IMG/VR virus record: IMGVR_UViG_3300006924_000280
Location: 1 to 20,178 of that record
Direction: 5' to 3' (one strand)
Origin: a virus
DNA length: 20,178 nucleotides
Position numbers and translations under genes: made by a program. The notes beneath the pieces are model-generated. The model saw only the letters and a program-made list of their open reading frames with translations, did not search any database and was not told where the DNA came from. Positions 7,509-13,763 of the stretch are shown piece after piece. The number at the start of each line of letters is the position of its first letter. Position 1 is the stretch's first letter.

Positions 7509-8618
7509 ATGTTGGATGCACTAAAAACACTTTTCGAAAACGATGTAGTTACGGAAGAAGTGCGCAACGAAATTCAAGAAGCTTGGGACGCGAAGATCAA
7601 AGAGAATCGCCAGCAAGTAACATCAGAGCTACGTGAAGAATTTGCTAAGAAATATGAGCATGACAAAAGTACAATGGTTGAAGCCATTGATACACTTGTA
7701 TCTGAACGTTTAGCAGAAGAAATTGCTGAGTTTGCGGATGACCGCAAAGCATTAGCAGAAGCCCGTGCAAAATATGCAGTTGCTCAGCGTGAAAACGCAG
7801 AGAAACTAAAAGGATTTGTTATGGAGCAACTAACTAAAGAAGTTGGTGAGCTACATGAAGATCAAAAAGCAATGGCGGTTAACTTCGGCAAGCTAGAAGA
7901 ATTTGTTGTAGAAGCACTTGCAAAAGAACTTGCAGAGTTTAACGAAGACAAAAAAGATTTAGCAGAAACTAAAGTACGTTTAGTACGTGAAGCTAAATCA
8001 CACTTCGCTAAAGTTAAAACTAACTTTATCGAAAGAAGTGCTAAAGCAGTATCAGAAACAGTTGACAAAGCTCTTAAAGGAGAAATTGGTCAACTTAAAG
8101 AAGATATTGAAGAAGCACGTAGAAACGATTTTGGGCGTAAACTGTTTGAAGCATTTGCTTCAGAATACGCAGGAAGCTACCTAAATGAAGCGTCAGAAAC
8201 AGCTAAACTAATTAATGTTATCGCTATGAAAGATAAACAAATTAGTGAAGCAAAAACATTTGCTACTAAAGCTAAAGCATTAGCAGAATCTCAGGCAACT
8301 GAGAAGAAGCGTTTAGTAGAAGCGGCAGAAAGAAAAGACGTACTTAATGAACTTGTTGGACCTTTAAGCAAGGACCAAAAAGAGATTATGACAGACTTAC
8401 TGGAATCTGTACAAACTGCAAAACTACGTTCTGCGTTTGACAAGTACCTACCGGCAGTAATAGACGGGAATACTCCAGCCAAAAAGGCAATTTTATCAGA
8501 AGGCAAAGAAGTTACAGGCAACCGTGAACAAAGTTCACAAACTAACGTTAGTAGACAAGCAGACGCAGAACAATTCAACAGAAATGTTGTAGACATTGTG
8601 CGTTTAGCTGGAATATAA
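7509..8618 (+). CDS. 22: Prohead scaffolding core protein, T4 gp22 family
   Basis: A 369-residue protein, Lys/Glu/Ala-rich and nearly all predicted helix and coiled coil, placed exactly between protease and major capsid gene as in T4. T4 gp22 is 269 aa, so this one is longer. The middle (residues about 20-200) contains long heptad-like runs with repeated 'LAEEIAEF.DDRKALAEA', 'LTKEVGELHEDQKAMA' and 'LAKELAEFNEDKKDLAET' units, suggesting internal duplication. The C-terminal third ends 'NRNVVDIVRLAGI'. It forms the transient core around which the gp23 shell assembles and is then degraded by gp21. A GAGGAG ribosome site precedes the ATG, with a 15-base gap from gp21. Confidence 0.9.
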   Translation: MLDALKTLFENDVVTEEVRNEIQEAWDAKIKENRQQVTSELREEFAKKYEHDKSTMVEAIDTLVSERLAEEIAEFADDRKALAEARAKYAVAQRENAEKLKGFVMEQLTKEVGELHEDQKAMAVNFGKLEEFVVEALAKELAEFNEDKKDLAETKVRLVREAKSHFAKVKTNFIERSAKAVSETVDKALKGEIGQLKEDIEEARRNDFGRKLFEAFASEYAGSYLNEASETAKLINVIAMKDKQISEAKTFATKAKALAESQATEKKRLVEAAERKDVLNELVGPLSKDQKEIMTDLLESVQTAKLRSAFDKYLPAVIDGNTPAKKAILSEGKEVTGNREQSSQTNVSRQADAEQFNRNVVDIVRLAGI

Positions 8619-8634
8619 TTTAAGGAGATATGAA

Positions 8635-9807
8635 ATGTCAGAACTACTAGAAAGTCGCTGGCAGGAGACCAAAGGTGCACTAGTTGAAGGATTAACAGGA
8701 AATAAGAAATCTGTTATGGAAGCAACACTTGAGAATACTCGCAAGTATTTGTCAGAGAGTGCAACAGCAGGTGCAACTTCTGCAGGCAACGTAGCAACTC
8801 TAAATAGAGTTATTTTACCAGTTATTAGACGTGTAATGCCAACTGTGATCGCGAACGAGATCGTTGGTGTTCAGCCTATGACAGGACCAGTGGGTCAAAT
8901 CCACACATTACGAGTACGTTACGCTGATGCCTTTACAGGTACAGCAGGCGGATCAGCGGCAGCAGGCGAAGAGGCTTTAAGCCCATTCAAAATTGCTGAA
9001 GGCTATTCAGGTAATGCAAATGGTAAAGCAGACCCAACAGCATCAAAAGAAGGTGTTGCTGGTAACAGACTAAGCATTCAGATTTTAAAGCAAACAGTCG
9101 AAGCTAAGACACGTAAATTGTCAGCTCGCTGGACGTTTGAATCTGCACAAGATGCGCAGTCACAACATGGTATTGATGTTGAAGCAGAAATCATGGCAGC
9201 TCTTGCACAAGAGATCACTGCTGAGATTGATCAAGAAGTATTAACTTCATTAGCATCATTAGCAGGTACAGGTACTGATACTTACAACCAAGCTGGTGTA
9301 AGTGGTACTGCAACATTCGTCGGTGACGAACATGCGGCATTAGCTGTATTAATTAACAGAGCGGCAAACAGAATTGCACAAAGAACACGTAGAGGCGCAG
9401 GTAACTGGGCTGTTGTTTCTCCAGCAATTTTAACTGTCCTTCAATCAGCAACAACTTCAGCGTTTGCAAGAACAACTGAAGGTACGTTTGAAGCACCAAC
9501 TAACACTAAAATGGTTGGTACATTGAACAACGCTATGAAGATCTATGTTAATACATACGCGGCAGACGACGATGTACTAGTTGGCTACAAAGGCTCAAGT
9601 GAATCAGATGCGGCAGCATTCTATTGCCCATACATTCCACTAATGAGCTCAGGTGTTGTACTAGACCCAACTTCATTCGAACCAGTTGTATCATTTATGA
9701 CTAGATACGGATATGTTGAGTTAAACAACACAGCGTCATCTTTAGGTAACGCGGCTGATTACGTTGAAAAAGTTGAAGTGAATAGCGGCAACTTATCATT
9801 CTCGTAA
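8635..9807 (+). CDS. 23: Major capsid protein, T4 gp23 family
   Basis: A 390-residue HK97-fold major capsid protein of the T4 family. Recognisable blocks are 'ATLNRVILPVIRRVMPTVIANEIVGVQPMTGPVGQIHTLRVRY' near residues 53-96, 'VEAKTRKLSARWTFESAQDAQSQHGID' in the middle, 'VLVGYKGSSESDAAAFYCPYIPL' and 'FEPVVSFMTRYG' near the end; I match these to T4 'VRRAIPNLIAFDICGVQPM', 'YSIELAQDLRAVHGMD' and 'VMGFKTRYG'. T4 gp23 is 521 aa, so this form lacks much of the surface insertion and has a shorter N-terminal arm. A gp21-type site is likely at LSE (39-41), giving a mature protein of about 349 residues. A strong AAGGAG site precedes the ATG. An efficient terminator follows the stop. Confidence 0.97.
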   Translation: MSELLESRWQETKGALVEGLTGNKKSVMEATLENTRKYLSESATAGATSAGNVATLNRVILPVIRRVMPTVIANEIVGVQPMTGPVGQIHTLRVRYADAFTGTAGGSAAAGEEALSPFKIAEGYSGNANGKADPTASKEGVAGNRLSIQILKQTVEAKTRKLSARWTFESAQDAQSQHGIDVEAEIMAALAQEITAEIDQEVLTSLASLAGTGTDTYNQAGVSGTATFVGDEHAALAVLINRAANRIAQRTRRGAGNWAVVSPAILTVLQSATTSAFARTTEGTFEAPTNTKMVGTLNNAMKIYVNTYAADDDVLVGYKGSSESDAAAFYCPYIPLMSSGVVLDPTSFEPVVSFMTRYGYVELNNTASSLGNAADYVEKVEVNSGNLSFS

Positions 9808-9813
9808 GCAGAA

Positions 9814-9830
9814 TATAGTTTTTAACTATA
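9814..9830 (+). other. AT-rich inverted repeat after gp23
   Basis: TATAGTT-TTT-AACTATA is a perfect 7-bp stem just upstream of the main terminator. It may protect the 3' end of the capsid mRNA. Confidence 0.5.
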
Positions 9831-9832
9831 CT

Positions 9833-9860
9833 AAAGGGCGGCTTAGGTCGCCCTTTTTTT
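9833..9860 (+). terminator. Rho-independent terminator after gp23
   Basis: AAAGGGCG and CGCCCTTT form a perfect 8-bp stem (with a further G-U pair inside), followed at once by a T run to 9860. It closes the head operon and isolates the porin gene. Confidence 0.92.
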
Positions 9861-9882
9861 ACGGCTGAAGATTCGATGTACG

Positions 9883-9890
9883 GTTAAATA
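9883..9890 (+). promoter_or_regulatory. Weak late-promoter-like box GTTAAATA before the porin gene
   Basis: One base away from the NATAAATA consensus seen elsewhere in the window, and 43 bases before the porin ATG. A ribosome site AAAGGAAA lies at 9919-9926. Because a terminator lies upstream, some promoter is needed here, and this is the only late-type box visible. Confidence 0.45.
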
Positions 9891-9932
9891 CCGCAGTAAG
9901 AACCCCTAACTATTTTCGAAAGGAAAATAAAA

Positions 9933-10949
9933 ATGAAACGGACTATAGTTATTCTGTCTGCTCTTTTCGCTTTGATATCATTTCAAGCATTTGCAGACAC
10001 AAAGACCCTCGAAGAAAGAGTTGCTGATTTAGAAAAGTCAGCACCAACGTTACCAACAGGAATGTTTGTTAACGGAAACATTGAAGTATATTACGATTCA
10101 GATACTTATGATTCAGATTTTGATACACGAGCAGAAGTGTTTGTAGGACTACAATCTCAATTAGACGGCCCTATTGATTGGGCAGGCGCAAGTACTAGAT
10201 TTGACTCTCATTATTCTTTAGATACAACATTAAACAATAGCATTGTTGAAAAACAAATTGGCGTTGGTTTAGGAAATACTAGACTTTATGTAGGCGAAAC
10301 AGATGCACAAAGACTAGGATTTGCTAAAACAGCTAAAATTGGTTTACCACTTATCATTACAGAATCTAATAGTAGAATTGACCATAAAGAAAAACTTGTA
10401 CTAACATTTGGCGGATGGGAAAATAATAACGAATTTGATTTTGATGAGCATAGACTAAGCAGAGATTTACCAATTGGATTTACTGTAGGTTATGATGCAG
10501 AAGCAAGTACAGTATACTTAGGTGGTACTGTAAGTTTAGCAGGATTTGCAGAACTATCATATATGCAAATTGGTAATAAAAACAATATTACTGACAACGA
10601 ACTAAATCAACAAGGTGTTGCTGTAGGTTCACAAGTATTACGTAGATACGGCATTCCAGTAGGATTTGGTGTTGAAGTATGGGACGATAAGAATACAGGA
10701 TTAGCAAAAGATGATCGTGTTGACCTTGGTCTTATGTACAACTATTCTAAAGAAACAATGTTTACTGCACATAGAGTATTAAACGATGACTTAGGAACTG
10801 ACGGTACATATCTTGGTGTAGTACATACAGTAGGACCAGTAGAAACAGGTTTCTATTATCATACAGATGTTAAAAATACAAGTGTATGGACAGGTGCAAC
10901 AACTGAGCGTGACGATAGTATTAAAGCTACTCTTAAGTACAAGTTTTAA
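9933..10949 (+). CDS. Phage-encoded outer-membrane porin-like beta-barrel protein
   Basis: A 338-residue protein with a clear Sec signal peptide: MKR, then a hydrophobic core (about residues 5-17) and an AFA cleavage motif (19-21), with the mature chain starting at Asp22. A short coiled-coil segment 'LEERVADLEKS' follows, as at the mature N-terminus of many porins. The rest is alternating-strand sequence rich in Gly, Tyr, Asp and Asn without long helices. The protein ends 'KATLKYKF': terminal Phe with hydrophobic residues at -3, -5 and -7, the outer-membrane beta-barrel signal read by the BAM machinery. These features point to a (probably trimeric) general porin of the outer membrane. The gene is flanked by the gp23 terminator and by a late promoter at its own stop, so it is probably a single-gene late unit. 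Codon use resembles its neighbours, so transfer is not recent. Function is inferred; it could act in exclusion, uptake or envelope weakening. Confidence 0.85.
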   Translation: MKRTIVILSALFALISFQAFADTKTLEERVADLEKSAPTLPTGMFVNGNIEVYYDSDTYDSDFDTRAEVFVGLQSQLDGPIDWAGASTRFDSHYSLDTTLNNSIVEKQIGVGLGNTRLYVGETDAQRLGFAKTAKIGLPLIITESNSRIDHKEKLVLTFGGWENNNEFDFDEHRLSRDLPIGFTVGYDAEASTVYLGGTVSLAGFAELSYMQIGNKNNITDNELNQQGVAVGSQVLRRYGIPVGFGVEVWDDKNTGLAKDDRVDLGLMYNYSKETMFTAHRVLNDDLGTDGTYLGVVHTVGPVETGFYYHTDVKNTSVWTGATTERDDSIKATLKYKF

Positions 10950-10955
10950 TAAATA
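10948..10955 (+). promoter_or_regulatory. Late promoter AATAAATA at the porin stop codon
   Basis: The box overlaps the porin TAA, the same arrangement as at the portal stop. Its transcript would start near 10961 and run into the small ORF at 11030 and on into the RNA gene. The leader has only short possible hairpins (GCC-AATA-GGC at 10968-10977; GCG/CGC at 10992-11003). Confidence 0.6.
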
Positions 10956-11029
10956 ATATTACGTTCAGCCAATAGGCCGGGAGTAGCACAAGCGAAGGAA
11001 CGCACTTAACCTTTAACAAGGAGAGTGTT

Positions 11030-11128
11030 ATGGATAATTACACGCTTTGGTGCTTTCAACGAATCATTAAACAGCACCATATAAAAAAAGTTAACTTTTT
11101 ATTAAAAAAGAGGTTGACTTCTGCTTAA
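11030..11128 (+). CDS. Putative 32-residue basic microprotein
   Basis: ATG at 11030 is preceded by a strong AAGGAGAG site (11018-11025) at good spacing, and the frame runs to TAA at 11126-11128. The product begins MDNYTLWCFQRIIKQHH and continues with a Lys/Arg-rich, Leu-containing end (IKKVNFLLKKRLTSA). It is strongly basic with one acidic residue and could form an amphipathic helix. It follows a late promoter and a leader of about 70 bases. Its last codons overlap the -35 box of the downstream RNA promoter. No family is recognised. A nucleic-acid-binding or membrane-active role fits the composition, but the ORF may equally be part of a leader. Confidence 0.5.
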   Translation: MDNYTLWCFQRIIKQHHIKKVNFLLKKRLTSA

Positions 11129-11142
11129 TAGTTTGTTATATT
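11114..11142 (+). promoter_or_regulatory. Near-consensus sigma70 promoter
   Basis: TTGACT (11114-11119), a 17-base spacer, and TATATT (11137-11142): one mismatch in each hexamer and optimal spacing. It is unlike the NATAAATA late boxes of the neighbouring genes, so it should be read by unmodified host polymerase. Predicted start is about 11149-11151. Confidence 0.8.
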
Positions 11143-11148
11143 AAGTAC

Positions 11149-11391
11149 ATAAGTTAGACGACGGTGTAACTTAGATAGTGCAAGGAAGAGGAGTTACAGG
11201 CTCCGAACTTGACTAGTAGCTGTAGTGGCATTGCGTGACTGTGGAGACACAGAGACGTATTTCCGAACGTAACTGTTTGGTGCGAGGTTTGCGGGAACGA
11301 CAGACAGACTGTTAACCGCATTGTTGGTATTCTGAAGTCCAACCTATCACTTTTATTAAAAGCTCGATACTTAATTGTGTCGGGCTTTTTT
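11149..11391 (+). ncRNA. Structured non-coding RNA of about 240 nt, unknown family
   Basis: The stretch between a sigma70 promoter and a strong terminator has no credible ORF. By hand count it is about 47% GC over 11151-11350, higher than the AT-rich genes around it. Hand folding gives: a long-range helix CGGU(g)UAAC (11162-11170) with GUUAACCG (11311-11318), eight pairs with one bulged G; an outer helix GUUAGAC (11153-11159) with GUCCAAC (11337-11343), one A-C mismatch; a hairpin CUGUG-GAGA-CACAG (11239-11252) with a GNRA loop, extended by UGCGU/ACGUA; GGAG/CUCC near 11190-11204; and CGAAC/GUUUG near 11264-11279. Competing helices exist (UGUAACU with AGUUACA; UGCGG with CCGCA; GUUGG with CCAAC). 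I tested tRNA, tmRNA, RNase P and 6S signatures by eye and found no match. Confidence 0.75.
11359..11391 (+). terminator. Rho-independent terminator of the RNA gene
   Basis: AAAGCTCGATAC pairs with GTGTCGGGCTTT over 12 positions (two G-U pairs) around a TTAATT loop, followed by more Ts. A late promoter begins eight bases after it, so the RNA gene is insulated from the next unit. Confidence 0.93.
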
Positions 11392-11398
11392 CTTTTAT

Positions 11399-11406
11399 GA
11401 TAAATA
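11399..11406 (+). promoter_or_regulatory. Late promoter GATAAATA
   Basis: Matches the NATAAATA pattern and is placed directly after the RNA terminator. It should drive the 149-aa gene and the structural genes after it. Confidence 0.65.
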
Positions 11407-11504
11407 CATATGTCAAATAGTGTGCCGCAAGGCGGACTTATGCTGTTTAACCCACAGCGTAGCTCATAGAACGGGCATAGGACTACTTAAATAGGAGAAA
11501 ACAA
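11407..11504 (+). promoter_or_regulatory. Long structured 5' leader of the 149-aa gene
   Basis: About 95 transcribed non-coding bases. A GCC-GCAA-GGC tetraloop hairpin (11424-11433) is followed by a stronger 9-bp hairpin (11438-11462, TTATGCTGT with ACAGCGTAG, 7-base loop). An AGGAG site at about 11493-11497 serves the ATG at 11505. GTAG (11459-11462) could also pair with CTAC (11482-11485), which would compete with the second hairpin. The leader may tune translation or stability of an abundant late mRNA. Confidence 0.5.
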
Positions 11505-11954
11505 ATGGGAAGACCACTTAATAAAAGATTATTCGGAACACCAACAGCTAATGGTTCTGAAGTTAAAGTAAACTTTCATAACGGCACAGCAGTTAAAGAA
11601 GGTTACATTGTAAAGCAAAAAGGCTCAAAGAAATTTGTATGTGAAGAAATTGAAACAGCAGGCGAATTTACTTGTGTACTAACAACTGGTAAATTACCAG
11701 CGGCACTAGCGGCAGGCGAAATGTCAATTTCATTCAAAATGGATGATGCAGAAACATACACAGTAAGTAAAATTGCTGGACGTAAAGCAACATTATCAGC
11801 ACCAAGTGCAACAGGTACTAACTTATATGACGGCAACAGTGTTGCTTGGAACTTTAGTACATCTGTAGCAGATGGAGCGGCACAAGTTGAAGAAGCAGGT
11901 GATGATAACACATTAACTGGTACTGATGACGACGACTTTACAGAAGACGCATAA
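11505..11954 (+). CDS. Small virion structural protein of marine T4-like type (149 aa)
   Basis: A 149-residue protein starting 'MGRPLNKRLFG', a start I associate with a common small structural protein of marine T4-like phages. It is predicted beta-rich: 'EVKVNFHNGTAVKEGYIVKQKGSKKFVCEE', 'EMSISFKMDDAETYTVSKIAGRKATLS' and 'SVAWNFS', followed by a very acidic, likely disordered C-terminus (about residues 120-149). The next gene is a diverged paralogue. Expression is from a late promoter with a long leader and a strong AGGAG site, so it is probably abundant. The exact role (head decoration, neck or appendage) cannot be told from sequence. Confidence 0.75.
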   Translation: MGRPLNKRLFGTPTANGSEVKVNFHNGTAVKEGYIVKQKGSKKFVCEEIETAGEFTCVLTTGKLPAALAAGEMSISFKMDDAETYTVSKIAGRKATLSAPSATGTNLYDGNSVAWNFSTSVADGAAQVEEAGDDNTLTGTDDDDFTEDA

Positions 11955-11965
11955 GGACTAATTTA

Positions 11966-12331
11966 ATGGGACATCCAGTAAATGTTTTTTGGGAACTTTT
12001 AAAGAATCTAAAAGACTTGGTTGTTTCAGTAAAAATTGGAAGCTCTAAGGCAGTTCCACATGGTGCTGTTTTAGAGCAACTTAGCAATACAAAGTTTAAA
12101 GTTGAAGACGGAGAAGGAAATCAAGGCGTGTGCGAACTAGTTAATAAAAATACAGAACAATTATTAGACAACGAAATGTCTATTCTTGGGTTTGTGTTAA
12201 ACAGTTCAGCATTTGTATATATTGCTTCAATAGTTAACGACATTATGAATGACTTTACAAACAAAGAATATACTTGGCATTTAGATAATGATTCTACAAC
12301 CAATGTATTAATATTAACGGGAAAACTATAG
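11966..12331 (+). CDS. Diverged paralogue of the preceding structural protein (121 aa)
   Basis: A 121-residue protein sharing the plan of its upstream neighbour: MG.P.N at the start, 'SVKIGSSKAVPHGAVLEQLSNTKFKVEDGEGNQGVCELV' against 'VKVNFHNGTAVKEGYIVKQKGSKKFVCEEIETAGEFTCVL', then 'L.DNEMSI' against 'LAAGEMSI', and a final 'KEYTWHL' against 'NSVAWNF'. It lacks the acidic tail. An AAGGA site precedes the ATG, 11 bases after the upstream stop. Its stop directly abuts the ATG of the next gene. No known function; a partner or variant subunit of the 149-aa protein is the simplest reading. Confidence 0.75.
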   Translation: MGHPVNVFWELLKNLKDLVVSVKIGSSKAVPHGAVLEQLSNTKFKVEDGEGNQGVCELVNKNTEQLLDNEMSILGFVLNSSAFVYIASIVNDIMNDFTNKEYTWHLDNDSTTNVLILTGKL

Positions 12332-13384
12332 ATGTCAAAGTTTCTAAATATAGATGGCGACTATAAAATTTCAGTCACAGACGGTGGAGAGATTAGACTT
12401 GATCCAGGCACCGACGGTAAAGTAAAAATTATCGGTGACTTAGAAGTTGATGGTGACCAAACTATTATTAATAGTTCTACTCTTGTAGTAGATGATCCTT
12501 TTGTCACAGTAAACCAAGGTGGCGTGTCAGGCGGAGTAGTAAATAACTCCGAAGGCGATGTTGCAGGTATACAAATTGACAGAGGTGGAAGTGATGCATT
12601 TTGGGTATACGATGAGCAAGGACTTGCTGACGCAGTATTCATAGGTAGACTCGGTAGTCCATCAACAGGAACTATTGTTGATCTTAGAACATCAAGAATA
12701 CAAACAGGCGGTGCTGATCTTAAATTAATTAATGACGGTACTGGCATTGTTACTGTAGAAGGTTGTACAGATTATGAAAAACAAATATTCGAGTATGACG
12801 GATCATTAGTTGACTTTACTGTTAACCCAGTATTAAAAGCAAATCAACATGACACATTAATAAATGCAAAAGGTGTTGTTGATTATGTAGATGGCTTCTT
12901 TGTTGGTAAATTCCAAAACAAAATTGAATCATTAGACACATTTGTTGTTGTACATGATAGTGATGCATTTGCAATAGACGAAAGTGCTATTGAATTTACT
13001 ATTGATAATACACCAGCGGCAAAGTTCTTTAATAACAGAGCAGAGCTACAGCATTTAAGAATTCAAGACACAACAATCGAAACTACATCAAGTAATGCAG
13101 ATTTAGTTTTAAGCGCACCTGGAACAGGTAATGTACAAGTCAATGACGTTTTGTATATTACGCAAGGTCCATATCAAGATGATGATGGAACAGGCGGCGG
13201 AGGTATACCAAACTTTGGTGTAGATGCGGACACAGCCAATCCGGATGCTCCAACAGATGGTATTAAATTATACAGTAAAGCAGAAGGTGCGGCAGGCTCT
13301 AGCTTATATTTCATCAATGGTGGATCAGTACAAGATGAATTGGTAAGTAAAAAGAAAGCACTACTGTTTTCGATGATATTATAA
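12332..13384 (+). CDS. Fibre-like virion structural protein (350 aa)
   Basis: A 350-residue beta-rich protein. The N-terminus 'YKISVTDGGEIRLDPGTDGKVKIIGDLEVDGDQTIINSSTLVVDDPFVTVN' is typical of phage fibre and appendage proteins. Two copies of the module also seen in the 1706-aa protein occur: 'IQTGGADLKLINDGTGIVTVEG' (about residues 128-149) and 'IQDTTIETTSSNADLVLSAPGTGNVQVND' (about 244-272). The C-terminus 'GIKLYSKAEGAAGSSLYFINGGSVQDELVSKKKALLFSMIL' looks like a trimerising or capping end. The ATG touches the previous stop, with only a weak upstream GGGAAAA, so coupling is likely. A surface appendage or tail/neck fibre is inferred; the attachment site on the virion is unknown. Confidence 0.75.
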   Translation: MSKFLNIDGDYKISVTDGGEIRLDPGTDGKVKIIGDLEVDGDQTIINSSTLVVDDPFVTVNQGGVSGGVVNNSEGDVAGIQIDRGGSDAFWVYDEQGLADAVFIGRLGSPSTGTIVDLRTSRIQTGGADLKLINDGTGIVTVEGCTDYEKQIFEYDGSLVDFTVNPVLKANQHDTLINAKGVVDYVDGFFVGKFQNKIESLDTFVVVHDSDAFAIDESAIEFTIDNTPAAKFFNNRAELQHLRIQDTTIETTSSNADLVLSAPGTGNVQVNDVLYITQGPYQDDDGTGGGGIPNFGVDADTANPDAPTDGIKLYSKAEGAAGSSLYFINGGSVQDELVSKKKALLFSMIL

Positions 13385-13394
13385 AGGAACAAAA

Positions 13395-13763
13395 ATGGCA
13401 ATAGTTAATACACAAATTGGCGGTAGCTTTACAGACATACTAACAGTTCCTAGCTCATCTAGCGACCCTAACTACAATCTAGGTGGATTCGCTGTTACGA
13501 CTATTATGTTCTGTAATACAGCGCAAAACCCAGAGTTAGAACTCTACACAGACGGCGGAGACACATATTTAGATGTACATGTGTGTCCAGGCGGGATTGC
13601 CGCAGGAGACGGAAATATGATTTTAAATAATATTCCTATTCCAGCAGGCGAAACATTTTCAATGGACAGTGAGAAGTTGATTTTAGCACCAGGTGATATT
13701 GTAAGATGTTCAACTACATCTCCAACTAATATTACTGCAACAGTAAGTTACATACCGGTATAA
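13395..13763 (+). CDS. Small beta-sandwich-like structural protein (122 aa)
   Basis: A 122-residue protein without charged helices, with alternating strands ('FAVTTIMFCNTAQNPELELYTDGGDTYLDVHVCPGG', 'NNIPIPAGETFSMDSEKLILAPGDIVRCSTTSPTNITATVSYIPV'). This layout, a compact beta domain with 'AGETFS.....LIL.PGD.I', is common in small phage virion proteins such as decoration or fibre-cap proteins. An AAGGAA site precedes the ATG by about 6 bases. The TAA overlaps the ATG of the next reading frame by one base (TAATG). Specific role unknown. Confidence 0.7.
   Translation: MAIVNTQIGGSFTDILTVPSSSSDPNYNLGGFAVTTIMFCNTAQNPELELYTDGGDTYLDVHVCPGGIAAGDGNMILNNIPIPAGETFSMDSEKLILAPGDIVRCSTTSPTNITATVSYIPV

Noticed and set aside
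11154-11342. 62-codon minus-strand ORF lying over the structured RNA
   Set aside because: It starts with TTG, has no clear ribosome site or promoter and a composition unlike the other genes. It lies opposite an RNA with its own promoter and terminator, so it is best explained as chance.
11149-11391. RNA gene as RNase P RNA, tmRNA, 6S RNA or tRNA
   Set aside because: A fragment resembling GAGGA..GU...GGCUCC recalls the RNase P P4 strand, but the matching 3' conserved segment is absent and the RNA is too short. No T-arm, CCA end, tag ORF or tRNA cloverleaf is visible, and no single long 6S-like hairpin forms.
11485-11492. CTTAAATA as another late promoter
   Set aside because: It lies only 12 bases before the ATG at 11505 and overlaps the ribosome-site area; a true start here would remove that site. 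The box at 11399 serves this gene.
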